Assembly (NCBI RefSeq): GCF_001375495.1 | Contig: NZ_LN831056.1 | Span: 1-64,000, forward strand | Direction: 5' to 3' | Source of the DNA: Flaviflexus massiliensis | GTDB lineage: Bacteria > Actinomycetota > Actinomycetes > Actinomycetales > Actinomycetaceae | Length of the DNA stretch: 64,000 bases | Part shown: positions 1 to 8,257 of the stretch, piece by piece | How positions within the stretch are numbered: position 1 is the first letter of the stretch | Layout: each line of letters begins with the position of its first letter | Translations under genes and position numbers: made by a program | The notes under the pieces: generated by a model | Database searches by the model: none | What the model was told of the DNA's origin: nothing | The model's input: the letters and a program-made list of their open reading frames with translations, nothing else

Positions 1-35
1 GGTCTGGCGGGTGGGTCGGTCGCGGTCCAGGCGGG
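1..35. repeat. 35-bp direct repeat, copy 1 (other copy 7961-7995)
   Basis: The first 35 bases of the window are identical to 7961-7995, and the two copies diverge at the next base. Both lie in the same DUF4913 reading frame on the minus strand. This implies that 1-7960 closes on itself. Confidence 0.95.
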
Positions 36-420
36 TGCCGGAGGCCGTGACCCAGTCGCGCAGACGGTGGCGGGCGTCGGCGAAGTCGCGGTGCCAGCCC
101 AAAGGTGCGGAACCATTTTGTTCGGGGTCGTAGGCGCACAGCCAGTGCAGGTGCAGCGCGGACAGCTCCCAGACCAGTTCGGGGTGGCGGTGCCAGTAGG
201 GCGGCACCACTGAGGCGGGTAGGCCGTAGGTGTGGCGGAGCCAGTCGACTCACCAGTTCAGCTCCAGCAGCTCTGCTTCCAGATCCTGCGCCGACAGCAG
301 GTTCCAGTTGATCGGGTGCGGCGGCTCGGGCAGGGCATCGGCGTTGAACATGTCGGGCTGGTCGTCGAGGATACCGGGGTCGTCGTACTGGTCGTCGGGA
401 TCGGGGCCGTGAGTGCTCAT
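1..420 (-). pseudogene. DUF4913 family protein, N-terminal part, with in-frame TGA
   Basis: The minus-strand frame starts at the ATG at 420, runs through an acidic N-terminus, and continues past an in-frame TGA at 250-252 into a segment resembling DUF4913 proteins (motifs VDWLRHTYGLP, WHRHPELVWELSALHLHWL, GWHRDFADARHRLRDWV). These proteins of unknown function are common in actinobacterial integrative and conjugative elements. The frame is cut by the window start but continues at 7961 if the 35-bp repeat is used to join the two copies. The TGA falls where family members, as I remember them, have a tryptophan before VDWL, so a TGG to TGA transition is the simplest explanation; 250-420 alone would be a 56-codon ORF. 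The family assignment rests on pattern memory. Confidence 0.6.
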
Positions 421-436
421 GATCGGTCCGCCCGGG

Positions 437-760
437 TCACATGCTGAGGCTGTCGGCAGCAGGCGTGGCCTGGTGGTGCTGGGGTGGTTCGAAGGCCTGC
501 CCAGCCGCCTGGCGTTCGAGTGCCTGGCGGGATGTGCGGTCGACGTCGTAGCGGGTGCGGGCGGTGTCGTGGCCGATCTTCTTGGCGACGAACTCCTCGC
601 CCGCGATGGGCTGTCCGTCGCGCTCGTAGGTATAGTCGTGGGCGTAGCCTTCGGCGACGAACTGGTCACCCTTGGTGAAGCGTTCGAAAGCCCGCTCGGT
701 GGTGGCGCGGTAGAGCACCAGATTGCCGAAAGACGGCTCCAGCTTGGTGAAGGAGCCGTG
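437..760 (-). pseudogene. Single-stranded DNA-binding protein (SSB), 5'-truncated
   Basis: The minus-strand frame, readable from about 760 to the stop at 437, carries an SSB OB-fold pattern (KLEPSFGNLVLYRATTERAF, then FTKGDQFVAEGYAH and GEEFVAKKIGHDTARTRY) followed by a polar, proline- and glutamine-rich tail. The real start and first beta strands are missing: upstream the frame runs straight into a response-regulator gene at about 761, so the ATG at 718 is internal. SSB genes like this travel with the DUF4913 and serine recombinase genes found at the other end of this 8-kb region, which suggests all are parts of one element. Confidence 0.65.
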
Positions 761-762
761 TC

Positions 763-1179
763 AAGCCCCGGCCAGTCCGGAGCATTGATGTCGGCCTCGT
801 CCGAGACGGGGCGAGGATCCACCACCCGTTCCCCAGCGTGGCAGCGGACCAACCCCTCGGCGAGTTCATCTGCGCTCAGCGCCTTGGAGAGGTACCCATC
901 GGCGCCAAGCTTCAGCGCATGCTCGACGATGCCGGGATCCAGATTCCAGGAGTAGATCACGACCCGCCCGAAGCGCGGATCCCTGATGAGCTTGCCCATC
1001 TCCTCCTCCTGGTCCTCGGAGGCGAACGTGTCCACGAGGACGACATCCACAGCACCTGAGGGGTCGACCATCGAGTCGAGTTCGATCACGGCAAGGCGCT
1101 GGTCTCGTCGCAGCAGGTTCGAGACGCCCTCGACGATGACGGGATAGTCATTGACGATGGCCACCGAGATCGGATCCAC
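763..1179 (-). pseudogene. Response regulator, receiver domain only (output domain lost)
   Basis: The receiver domain begins at DPISVAIVNDYPVIVEGV, has the likely phospho-acceptor Asp in DVVLVDTF, and the conserved Lys in GYLSKAL. The sequence then reads DWPGL, where LuxR-type regulators normally enter a helix-turn-helix, but the frame crosses into SSB sequence at about 761. The DNA-binding domain is therefore missing. I prefer the GTG start at 1179 to the ATG at 1206, because the latter spans a palindrome. The gene lies downstream of the glycosyltransferase genes on the same strand. Confidence 0.65.
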
Positions 1180-1181
1180 AT

Positions 1182-1200
1182 GTATGCTCCGAGAGCATAC
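1182..1200. promoter_or_regulatory. Palindrome upstream of response regulator
   Basis: Perfect 8-bp arms GTATGCTC and GAGCATAC are separated by CGA. The site lies between the end of the GT2 gene (1229) and the chosen response regulator start (1179). It could be an operator or a small terminator; no T-tract is present. Confidence 0.4.
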
Positions 1201-1228
1201 CGGCACAACAGGCGGTGCTGCGGCCAGG

Positions 1229-2059
1229 TCAGGCTTCGCGCCATCCCGCGGGACCGAGCATCAGATGCCCCTCACGCTGGAGTTGGGCGAGCCACCCCTC
1301 CATCGGGTAGAAGCCCCAGTTGGAGTGGAAGAGGTTCGCGTTGCGTGCGATCGCCACTGCATGTTCGACCGGGGGGTCGCTGATCGGATGATACTGGTGG
1401 AAGGCCTCGGCTCCTGCACTCCAGTACATGGTGCCCCCGGCAGCCTTGAGACGCTGCCCGAAGTCCGTGTCCTCGCCCCCATACCCGACGTAGCGTTCGT
1501 CGAAGCCGCCAATACGGTGCCAGTCCGTGAGGCTCATGGCGACGTTGAGGGACCACAGCAGGCGGGGATCGCCCTCCACGAGGTCCCCCGGTTCAGGGAC
1601 GGTACGCACCGGATGGTCCTCACCTGCACGACGGAGACGAGCCAGGGTGTAGTCGGCCTCCACGAGCCCCGAGGGCAGGTAGTAGACCCGCCCACACACC
1701 ACTGCGGGTGATTCCTCGTCGGCGGCCTCCTGGATCGCCTCGGTGTAGTCCCTCGCCAGGTCGGGACCCGGCAGGCAGTCCACATCGAGCAGGGCTACGT
1801 TCTGCGCGCCATGTTCCTCCGCCACCCGCACACCGAGGTTCCGTGCGGCGGACAGCGGCAACTCTCCACCAGTGTCCAGCTGGGTCACGACGGTGGGGCA
1901 GGCATCGGTTTCCGCCACCACGGACCGGATCTCGTCGTCGTCCATGGACACGACCACGTGGAGCAGCGGCTGCGGCTCCATCGCCTCGATCCAAGCCCGC
2001 TGGCGCCGCAGATGGGCATGGCGTCGATGCACGATGGTGACCAGTGCGAGTCGCATCAT
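1229..2059 (-). CDS. Glycosyltransferase family 2-like protein
   Basis: This cytosolic GT-A type glycosyltransferase probably moves an activated sugar onto a glycan or lipid acceptor. The nucleotide-binding N-terminus (LALVTIVHRRHAHL), a DVDCLPGP segment in the position of the metal-binding DXD, and a C-terminal GGFDERYVGYGGEDTDFGQR motif (ED acceptor site) are typical of GT2 enzymes with a C-terminal galactosyltransferase-like domain. The ATG at 2059 overlaps the upstream stop codon (ATGA) and follows an AGGAGG, so translation is probably coupled. It is the last of four glycosyltransferase genes in one operon; the glycan made cannot be named from sequence. Confidence 0.75.
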   Translation of the reverse strand: MMRLALVTIVHRRHAHLRRQRAWIEAMEPQPLLHVVVSMDDDEIRSVVAETDACPTVVTQLDTGGELPLSAARNLGVRVAEEHGAQNVALLDVDCLPGPDLARDYTEAIQEAADEESPAVVCGRVYYLPSGLVEADYTLARLRRAGEDHPVRTVPEPGDLVEGDPRLLWSLNVAMSLTDWHRIGGFDERYVGYGGEDTDFGQRLKAAGGTMYWSAGAEAFHQYHPISDPPVEHAVAIARNANLFHSNWGFYPMEGWLAQLQREGHLMLGPAGWREA

Positions 2060-3036
2060 TGAACCTCCTCGTGTAGCCGGTCGAGAGCTGCGGCTGCCCG
2101 GCGTGCGCCGTCGCCCGGATTCCAATCCCGCCATGCCTGGCCGCCGATGGATGTCGCTTGTTTCAGGAGGATCGGCCAGTCCTCATTGCTCGGCCAGTCC
2201 TCCAGGGCGACACACGCCCCTGCCCTGCGTAGTGCACCCACAGTAGCGCCCTGCTCATCGAAGGGTCGGGGCTGGGCCACCACAACGGCGGGTCGGCGGG
2301 CGGCGGCGACCTCCGCGACGGCGTTGTCGCCCGCATGCGTGACGACGACGTCGGCCTCGGCCAACTCCCGCCACAGGTCGGGTGACGGTTCCTCCGGGGT
2401 TCGTAGGATCCACTCCCATCCCGGCGTCGCTCGACGGGCACCCGCGAGGTCCCCGTCCCGCAACCGGTCACCCCCCGAGCCCCACACGACCAGAACGCGC
2501 GGCACATCGGAGGTGGATGGCGGAGGCGACTCGATACCGTCGAAGCGGGAGAAGGCGCCCGTGTGGACGGTCTTGGCTTCCCATTCGGGTGGCCACCACG
2601 GCTCACCGTGCTCCCGGTTCCACGGCGCGATGATTGCGGATGCCGCATCGTAGGCGGTCAGATGGGGTCGGTCGGTCCTGTCACCACGCAGTGCGACCAC
2701 AACGGTCCTCACACCGAACAGGCGGGACAGTAGCGTCACTTCGGCGGAGGTATCGACGACCATCACGTCGACGTGCCCGGTCAGCCAGTCAACGATTCGC
2801 GCGAGTCGGGTGCGGTGGCGGGGAACCTCGAGGGGTGCCCAGTGAAACACCCCGTTCGCGGTCGGGTCGAGCGGTTCATGGACGAGATCGGGTTCCAGCA
2901 TCACCCAGCGTCCGGGCCACCCCTCGGGGGCCTCGAGGGAACTGAACCCGACCACGGGCGCACGCAGGGCCAACGCGATCTGCAGGGCACGCATGCGGTG
3001 CCCCTGTCCCTGGTGGTGCACGTAGTAGCCGATCAT
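2056..3036 (-). CDS. Glycosyltransferase, MurG/GT28-like
   Basis: A 326-residue GT-B fold protein. The N-terminus has the glycine/histidine loop of the GT28/MurG group (YYVHHQGQGHRMRALQIA), and the C-terminal half has the donor-binding pattern VVTHAGDNAVAEVAAARRPAVVV followed by PFDEQGATVGALRRAG. Members transfer sugars from nucleotide donors, often at the membrane face. The start at 3036 overlaps the stop of the preceding gene (ATGA). Longer upstream extensions in the same frame lie inside the neighbouring gene and were rejected. Acceptor and donor are unknown. Confidence 0.75.
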   Translation of the reverse strand: MIGYYVHHQGQGHRMRALQIALALRAPVVGFSSLEAPEGWPGRWVMLEPDLVHEPLDPTANGVFHWAPLEVPRHRTRLARIVDWLTGHVDVMVVDTSAEVTLLSRLFGVRTVVVALRGDRTDRPHLTAYDAASAIIAPWNREHGEPWWPPEWEAKTVHTGAFSRFDGIESPPPSTSDVPRVLVVWGSGGDRLRDGDLAGARRATPGWEWILRTPEEPSPDLWRELAEADVVVTHAGDNAVAEVAAARRPAVVVAQPRPFDEQGATVGALRRAGACVALEDWPSNEDWPILLKQATSIGGQAWRDWNPGDGARRAAAALDRLHEEVQ

Positions 3037-4094
3037 CGTCCCACCAGTTCCCCGTAGAGGTCGACGTAGGCGGCCACGGTGTCCTCCAGGGAGAGGGTGT
3101 GCTCGGCCTGGGCCCGGACCACCCGTCGATCCAACTGGACCACGTCGTCGAGGACAGCTACCGCCGCGGCCACGGTCATCTCGTCGGAAGTGCCGGGCGG
3201 GACCAGGATGCCGGCACCCGGGCGCACGACCTCCAGGAGGCCAGCACGAGCCAGCCCGAGGACTGGCGTGCCGCAGGACATCGCCTCGGCAGCCACCAGG
3301 CCGAAGGGCTCGTCCCATGCGGGTGTCACCAGGCAGGCGGCAGACTGCGCCAGCAGTCGCTGGAGATCGACATTGGCGAGGTGGCCGACGTGGCGGATCC
3401 GCTCATCGAGCAGCGGCTCCACCTGTGAGGCGAAGTACTGCCCGTCGATGATGGGACCGGCCAGCACGAGACGCCGGCCAGCGGTTCGTGCGATGGCCGC
3501 GGCGATGTGGGGCGCCTTCTCGGGGACGATCCGTCCGGACCACACCAGGTCGTCGCCGCCCTCCCCGAACCGCCACTCGGCGAGGTCCACGCCATTGCGG
3601 ATGACCGTGGCGGTGGTGACGTGGCTCCACATCTCGGCCACGGCCTGGCTGACGGCAACCGTGCGCGCCGACGGCGTCAGCTTCAGGGCCGGCTCCATCC
3701 AGGGCGTGGGTGGGCTGTGCAGCGTCGTGACGAGGGGCTGGGGTGCGATCTGTCCCAGAACGATGGGCAGGTAGTGCAGCGAGTTGTTGTGGATGACATC
3801 GATGTCTCGGCGCTCGGCCAGGTATCGCATCGCCTGCAGATAGGCGGTGGTTTCCTGGACCTGGTGCGCGGGCGGCATGGCGACATCATTGCGGGCGCTG
3901 GCGCTCAGCTCCGGGGGCGTGAAGGCCAACTCCTCGGCCTCGAGGTGCGGGTCGCTGCCGGGCCCGGCGAACAGGACGACTTCGATCCCTCGACGCCTGA
4001 GGCCGACGGTCAGGCTCCACGTGAACGACTCCAGTCCCCCGGCGAAGGGAGCCGCGATGGGGAACCTGTCATGGGCGAGCAGGGCAACCTTCAT
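3033..4094 (-). CDS. Glycosyltransferase family 4 (GT-B fold)
   Basis: A 353-residue protein with the GT4 layout: N-terminal acceptor domain with GGLESFTWSLTVGLRRRGIEV, a middle DVIHNNS motif, then the donor domain (LVWSGRIVPEKAPHIA, VGHLANVDLQRLLAQSAA) ending in the EX7E-like signature DEPFGLVAAEAMSCGTPVLG. Such enzymes are retaining transferases acting on the cytosolic face of the membrane. Start and stop overlap the neighbours by ATGA on both sides, so it belongs to the four-gene operon. Confidence 0.85.
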   Translation of the reverse strand: MKVALLAHDRFPIAAPFAGGLESFTWSLTVGLRRRGIEVVLFAGPGSDPHLEAEELAFTPPELSASARNDVAMPPAHQVQETTAYLQAMRYLAERRDIDVIHNNSLHYLPIVLGQIAPQPLVTTLHSPPTPWMEPALKLTPSARTVAVSQAVAEMWSHVTTATVIRNGVDLAEWRFGEGGDDLVWSGRIVPEKAPHIAAAIARTAGRRLVLAGPIIDGQYFASQVEPLLDERIRHVGHLANVDLQRLLAQSAACLVTPAWDEPFGLVAAEAMSCGTPVLGLARAGLLEVVRPGAGILVPPGTSDEMTVAAAVAVLDDVVQLDRRVVRAQAEHTLSLEDTVAAYVDLYGELVGR

Positions 4095-5140
4095 GCCCGT
4101 CCCAGGGCGTCGGTGTAGATGCGCCGGTGGGCAGCGGCGATATCGCGCCGCTGCTCGAGGCGGTCCTGCGGATCCGCCCGCCAGTCGTCACGGGATCGGT
4201 CCATCGCGTCCAGGGCAGCCGCGATGTCGGCGGCCCGCGGGAGGCCATCGTCCAAGTGGTACCCGAGGACCCCGGCATGCTGCTGGTGGTAGTAGCCCAG
4301 GTGTGGGGCGAGCACGCGGGTCCCCACGTCGTGACACGCCTCCAGCCAGCCGGAATGCGTGCCGAAGCGGTAGGGCAGCACCGAGAGGTCGAGGCTGCGG
4401 AAGTAGTCCCACAACTCCTCGTCGCTGTAGAAGTCATGCACATGGACCTCGACTTCAGGTGGGAGGCTCCGCAGGAAATCGACGACATCCGGTTTGTGGT
4501 TGTACTGTCCCGGGGTCATGACGTCGGTGTGGACGTCGATCACCAGCTCGAATTCCCTGCGCCGCAGCTCAGCCACGAGCGCTCCGATCATCGGCAGGGG
4601 ATCGAGGTTCGCGCGCATGCTCTTCAGATGCAGCCCCACCCGGGGAACGGTCCGCTGCGGGCGGTTCACGGACATCTGGTCGAATCCCACCACGTGGGGG
4701 TGCTTCACCATGTGCGCAGCCCGGCCCCATCGCCGGGAGATCTCGTCCGCGGCGCCGGGGGTCAGGGTGATGAGTTGGTCCGCGGCAGGGACCAGCACGT
4801 CCAGGGCTGCGTCGTGCGTGCGGCGGTCGAGCTGGTGGGGGTTGCGCAGGTCATGGACGGTGTAGACCAACGGCTTGCCCTGCTCACGGAGCGCGGCCAC
4901 GATCGTGTCCAACTCCGATGGCTCGATCGAATCGAACCCGAAGTGGAGGTGGTACAGGTCGAATTCCTCGGCGTGGTCATGAATCCACTGTGCGTCCAAC
5001 ATGACCAAGGGCCACCATGGCGCCCCGACGGCCGGGTTCTCGGGGGTCGGGTCCGGCAGGCGGACGACACCATCGTCTCGGTCGGGATCGCTGAGGTGCT
5101 CGACGTAGACATGCCCATGCGGCACCGATGCGATTCTCAT
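4091..5140 (-). CDS. GT-B glycosyltransferase, first gene of the operon
   Basis: A 349-residue protein with GT-B features: GHVYVEHLSDPD at the N-terminus, LYHLHFGFDSI and VYTVHDLRNPHQ in the acceptor domain, and DLSVLPYRFGTHSGWLEACHDVGTRVLAP in the donor domain in place of the usual GT4 EX7E block. The ATG at 5140 is preceded by AAGGAG at good spacing, so this is the first gene of the transcription unit 5140 to 1229. It may be a GT4 outlier; the conserved Glu pair is not obvious, so activity is uncertain. Confidence 0.7.
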   Translation of the reverse strand: MRIASVPHGHVYVEHLSDPDRDDGVVRLPDPTPENPAVGAPWWPLVMLDAQWIHDHAEEFDLYHLHFGFDSIEPSELDTIVAALREQGKPLVYTVHDLRNPHQLDRRTHDAALDVLVPAADQLITLTPGAADEISRRWGRAAHMVKHPHVVGFDQMSVNRPQRTVPRVGLHLKSMRANLDPLPMIGALVAELRRREFELVIDVHTDVMTPGQYNHKPDVVDFLRSLPPEVEVHVHDFYSDEELWDYFRSLDLSVLPYRFGTHSGWLEACHDVGTRVLAPHLGYYHQQHAGVLGYHLDDGLPRAADIAAALDAMDRSRDDWRADPQDRLEQRRDIAAAHRRIYTDALGRA

Positions 5141-5223
5141 GGCAGACTCCTTCTTGAGTCATCATTTTACGCTGGCGGATTGGGTCCAGTCTACATCCCT
5201 GGGGGTAGGTTTGGGCGGCCTGT

Positions 5224-6117
5224 TCAGTACTCGAGCTCGGCGATCACCTGGGGGATGTGGGTGAGCAGATCGCGGGCCAGGAACCCTCTCGGCCCGAAGT
5301 GCGACGTCAGCCGTTCACCGCATCGGCCGTGGACGTACTTGGCCCATACAGCCGCCTGCACCGGATCTGCCCCGCGCGCCAGAAGTCCCACGATGATCCC
5401 CGCCTTCACGTCACCGCTACCGGAGATCGCCAGGCCCTGACCACCGGTCTCATCGCGCCATGCACGCCCATCCGGCGCCGCGACGAAGGAGGTGTCCGCG
5501 CCGCTGACCACGACCACCTCGGCGCGTTTCGCGAGGTCGCTCACGGCAGCCCGTAGTTCCTTGATCCCGGCCTCGCTCTGGAGCTCCGCGGGCGCGTTCT
5601 GCTCCAGCGTCGTGAACAACTCCTTGACGTTCGGGGACACCACCGAGCGTCCGCCCAGGTGGGCCAGACCGTCGAGGTTTCCCGTCAGGTAGGCCAGCCC
5701 CAGGGCATCCAGGTACACGGTCGCCTACAGCTGTGGAATCACCTGCTCCAGCAACGCGTTGGCCGCTGCGGGGTGCATCATGCCGGGTCCCAGCAGGACG
5801 GCGTCACGCTCGGAGGCCAGGTCGACGGTGGTGTCGGCAGCGCTCGGCGCGATGTCGCCGCCGCCGTCGGTCTCCAAACCTTGGACAAAACCCTCCGGGA
5901 TGGCCAGGCCCAAGGCTGTCGCAGCGCTCTGGACGGTGGCGATCTGGAGTTTGCCAGCACCGGCCCGCATGGCGGCCTCGGCAGCCAGGAACACGGCCCC
6001 CGGCACGTGGTCGTTGCCACCGACGATCAGGACCCGGCCACCAGCATTCTTGTCGCCTTCCGGGTTGGGCAGTCGCCAGGAGCGGAGCAGCCCGGGGGTG
6101 ACGACGACGGCGCTCAT
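5224..6117 (-). pseudogene. nnrD: ADP-dependent NAD(P)H-hydrate dehydratase split by in-frame TAG
   Basis: NnrD repairs hydrated NAD(P)H in the cytosol using ADP or ATP. The N-terminal half (6117-5725) has NPEGDKNAGGRVLIVGG and AAMRAGAGKLQIAT; the second half (5724-5224) has SPNVKELFTTL, VVVVSGADTSFVA and the catalytic loop ISGSGDVKAGIIVGLLARG. The halves share one frame and are separated only by a TAG at 5725-5727, inside a segment that otherwise reads through (IPQL, stop, ATVYLDALGLAYL). Either the gene is inactivated by a nonsense mutation or the base is wrong. The start overlaps the phosphatase stop (ATGA). Confidence 0.8.
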
Positions 6118-6569
6118 GCGCCCTCCCCATCGGCGGGTGGTTCCCGCGTCGTGGGGGCATCCCCCACGGCGGCGGCATAGCGGATTAGGTCCAGGCCACC
6201 GTCGTCGTCCGGTTCGTAGGACGTCATGGAACAGTTCGGCAGGGGTTGCTCCGCATCGATTGTGAGCAGGGTGGGCTCGTCCAGGGACTCAAGGACGTAC
6301 CTGAACGACATGATGGTGGCTTGGTGGCTGAACACCCACACATTCTCACCGTCGTACTCTGCACGGATGTCGGCCAGGACGCTGCGGATGCGTAGGGCGA
6401 CGTCACACCAGCTCTCACCGCCGGCCGGACGGTGGTAGAACTTGCCCAGACGCGTGCGTCGCTCCGCCTCCTCCGGGAACTGCGCCTCGATGCCCTTGCG
6501 GGTGAAGCCGTCCATCACCCCCAGGTCCCGCTCCCGCAACCGTTCATCCACGATCAGCCGGTGCTCGAG
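6114..6569 (-). pseudogene. Histidine phosphatase (phosphoglycerate mutase-like), N-terminus lost
   Basis: The remaining 150 residues begin at LEHRLIVDERLRERDLGVMDG, which lies after the catalytic RHG motif, and include the second histidine region (NVWVFSHQATIMSFRYVLE). The first 50-60 residues, with the catalytic RHG, are missing because the frame joins a serine recombinase gene at about 6570. As it stands the product should be inactive. It overlaps nnrD by 4 bases. Confidence 0.75.
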
Positions 6570-6570
6570 G

Positions 6571-7416
6571 CCAGGTGACGGTGCCCTGGTAATAGGGGTT
6601 GGTCAGGATCTTGTGCAGCCCGGTCGTGGTGACTGGCTTGGCCGGCTGCGAGGGGGTGGGCCGGGTGGTCAGGCCACGGGCGGTGAGTTCCTTGGCTAGG
6701 CGCGACAGGGACCAGTTGCCGGTGGCGTAGGTGGTGAAGGCGAAACGGACGAGGTCGGCGCGTTCGGGGTCGATTTGGATCACGCGAGACTCGCGTCCTT
6801 GGGCGTCGGTGGTGCGGACGTTGAGGTAGCCCAGAGGCGCTTTGGTGGGGGTGCCGCCGATCGCGGCTTTCTGGGTCATGCCTTTGAGGACTTCCTGGGC
6901 CAGGTTCAGCGAGTAGAACTCGGCCATGGAGGCCAGGATGCCGTGCATCAGCATCCCTGAGGAGGTCTCGTCGATGTTCTCGGTGACCGAGACCAGGCTG
7001 ATGTTCTCATCCCGTAGCGCGGCGTGGATCATGGCGTCATCGAGCCGGTTGCGGGCGAGGCGGTCGACCTTGTTGATGATGCAGTACCGCACCGGGTGCG
7101 TGGTCGCGTAGTCGAGCATCTCTTGGAGCGCGCGTCGTTGGGCGGTTTTGGCTGACTCGCCGGGCTCGATGAACTCCTTGATGATGACCGCACCGAGCTG
7201 TTCGGCCTTGCGCTGCGCGGCTTCGCGCTGGGCCGGGATCGACAGGCCCTCTTCCAGCCCGTTGCGGGTGGCTTGGTCCTTGGTGGACACCCGCAGGTAG
7301 CTGATCGCCGCCACCTGCCCCTCAGCCCCGGTCGCTGTGGCGTCTGGGCGGGGTTTGGTGCAGGCGAGGCGTCGAAGGCCTGAGATGTCGAGGCCGGAGA
7401 GCTGATCGAGTGTCAT
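6571..7416 (-). pseudogene. Large serine recombinase, C-terminus truncated
   Basis: The resolvase catalytic domain is complete, with the nucleophile serine in ISYLRVSTKDQA and NKVDRLARNRLDD further on, followed by the recombinase domain (GYLNVRTTDAQGRESRVIQ, then LHKILTNPYYQGTVTW). At VTW, where large serine recombinases normally continue into the zinc-ribbon and coiled-coil DNA-binding region, the frame joins the histidine phosphatase gene (about 6570). About 280 residues remain of a family usually 450-600 long. It is probably the integrase of the element that carries the SSB and DUF4913 genes. Confidence 0.8.
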
Positions 7417-7559
7417 GGTGACCGCCTTTCACAAGCCCCCACATGTCTGGGGCGGGTGGGGCGCCGGAGGCGGTCACGTCAGAGTCGAAAGGAACACCCC
7501 GCGAACGGGGCTTAGCAAGAGTAGGTGCCAACAGCGCCGAAACTTGATGTGGGCCCAGT

Positions 7560-7757
7560 CTAGCGACCGGCTACGAGCAGGCGACGAAGATGGGCACCGG
7601 ACTGCCCGACGGGCTGGTCGCCAGCGGTGCGCAGCGCGATCCGGATCAACACCTCCGCAACCTTCGCGGCATCGATCTCCTCACGTGGCTCATACCGGAC
7701 GCGCAGGGGCCGATCCGCCTCGACTCGGGCCGTGGCGCGGCGGTACCGGCGGACCAT
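7560..7757 (-). CDS. Small conserved protein of integrative element, unknown function
   Basis: A 65-residue basic protein with a helical segment (EEIDAAKVAEVLIRIALRTA). It starts at an ATG one base after the DUF4913 stop codon and precedes the recombinase gene, an order usual for small accessory genes of actinobacterial integrative elements. I do not recognise a domain. Confidence 0.5.
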   Translation of the reverse strand: MVRRYRRATARVEADRPLRVRYEPREEIDAAKVAEVLIRIALRTAGDQPVGQSGAHLRRLLVAGR

Positions 7758-7759
7758 CC

Positions 7760-7995
7760 TCAGCCGCCTTCCGGGCCGAGAACGTTGTCGCGAACCTCCC
7801 CGGTCGCCGGGTCGATCCGGTCATCCAGGCTGGCGTAGAAGGCGTCTTCAGCAGCCTGTCGCTCGTTGACCTGGTCGATGACGTATTGGACGAAGTCGGC
7901 GTCTCGGTCGGTGATGACGGATTCGTCGTGGGTGGGTTGGGGTTCTTCGCCGGGCCAGGTGGTCTGGCGGGTGGGTCGGTCGCGGTCCAGGCGGG
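7760..7995 (-). pseudogene. DUF4913 family protein, C-terminal part
   Basis: This is the downstream continuation of the frame cut at base 1. After DRDRPTRQT (shared with 1-35) it reads TWPGEEPQPTHDESV, then DFVQYVIDQVNERQAAEDAF and ends GPEGG. Upstream of 7995 the frame enters G-rich nonsense, whereas the family sequence continues at base 36. The gene is thus intact only if 7960 is joined to 1 (apart from the TGA noted there). Confidence 0.65.
7961..7995. repeat. 35-bp direct repeat, copy 2
   Basis: Identical to bases 1-35. It is immediately followed by abnormal G-rich sequence instead of the coding sequence found after copy 1. Confidence 0.95.
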
Positions 7996-8118
7996 GGGCG
8001 GGGGGGGGGGCCCCAGCGCGGCCGCGGGGGCGGGGGCTCTTTTCACCCCACATGAGGGGGTTAAGGGAAGGGGGGAAACGGGGGGGGTGGAGGAGGGGTG
8101 GTCGGGGTTCGGCGGCAG
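7996..8118. other. G-run-rich low-complexity stretch, probable assembly artefact
   Basis: About 120 bp with many runs of 5-12 G on the plus strand. It interrupts two reading frames that are coherent on either side (DUF4913 below 7995, an IS transposase above 8119). It has no coding coherence and looks like a consensus of poor read ends. A real G-quadruplex-prone insertion is the alternative. Confidence 0.6.
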
Positions 8119-8257
8119 GGGGTGGCGCGCCGGCTGCGGCCACGGACCCTTCGGCGGCCGATCCTGCTTTGGCCTGCCAGCGTCTCCACGTGCGTTCGGG
8201 CATGCCGAACTTCTCACAGAACCTCGACGTCGGCATGCCCGCCTCCGTGCGGATCAC
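8119..8257 (-). pseudogene. IS transposase OrfB, N-terminal fragment
   Basis: Starts with GTG at 8257, overlapping the OrfA stop, and reads IRTEAGMPTSRFCEKFGMPERTWRRWQAKA, a helix-turn-helix N-terminus of two-ORF IS transposases. After about 35 residues a frameshift leads to a KGPWPQPAR segment that I would expect in the same protein, and the sequence is then lost in the G-rich stretch. Only the DNA-binding start remains. Confidence 0.45.

Noticed and set aside
250-252. TGA recoded as tryptophan or selenocysteine
   Set aside because: Many other genes in the window end in TGA, and no recoding element is visible; a mutation explains it better.
413-955. Plus-strand ORF of 180 codons
   Set aside because: It lies opposite the SSB and response-regulator frames, which show clear protein motifs; a shadow of high-GC coding DNA.
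4127-5440. Plus-strand ORF of 437 codons opposite the glycosyltransferase genes
   Set aside because: Long antisense frame typical of high-GC codon bias; no motifs, and the minus-strand genes are coupled and well conserved.
7996-8118. G-quadruplex regulatory region
   Set aside because: The G-runs break two coding frames and adjoin a repeat that implies misjoining; artefact is the simpler reading.
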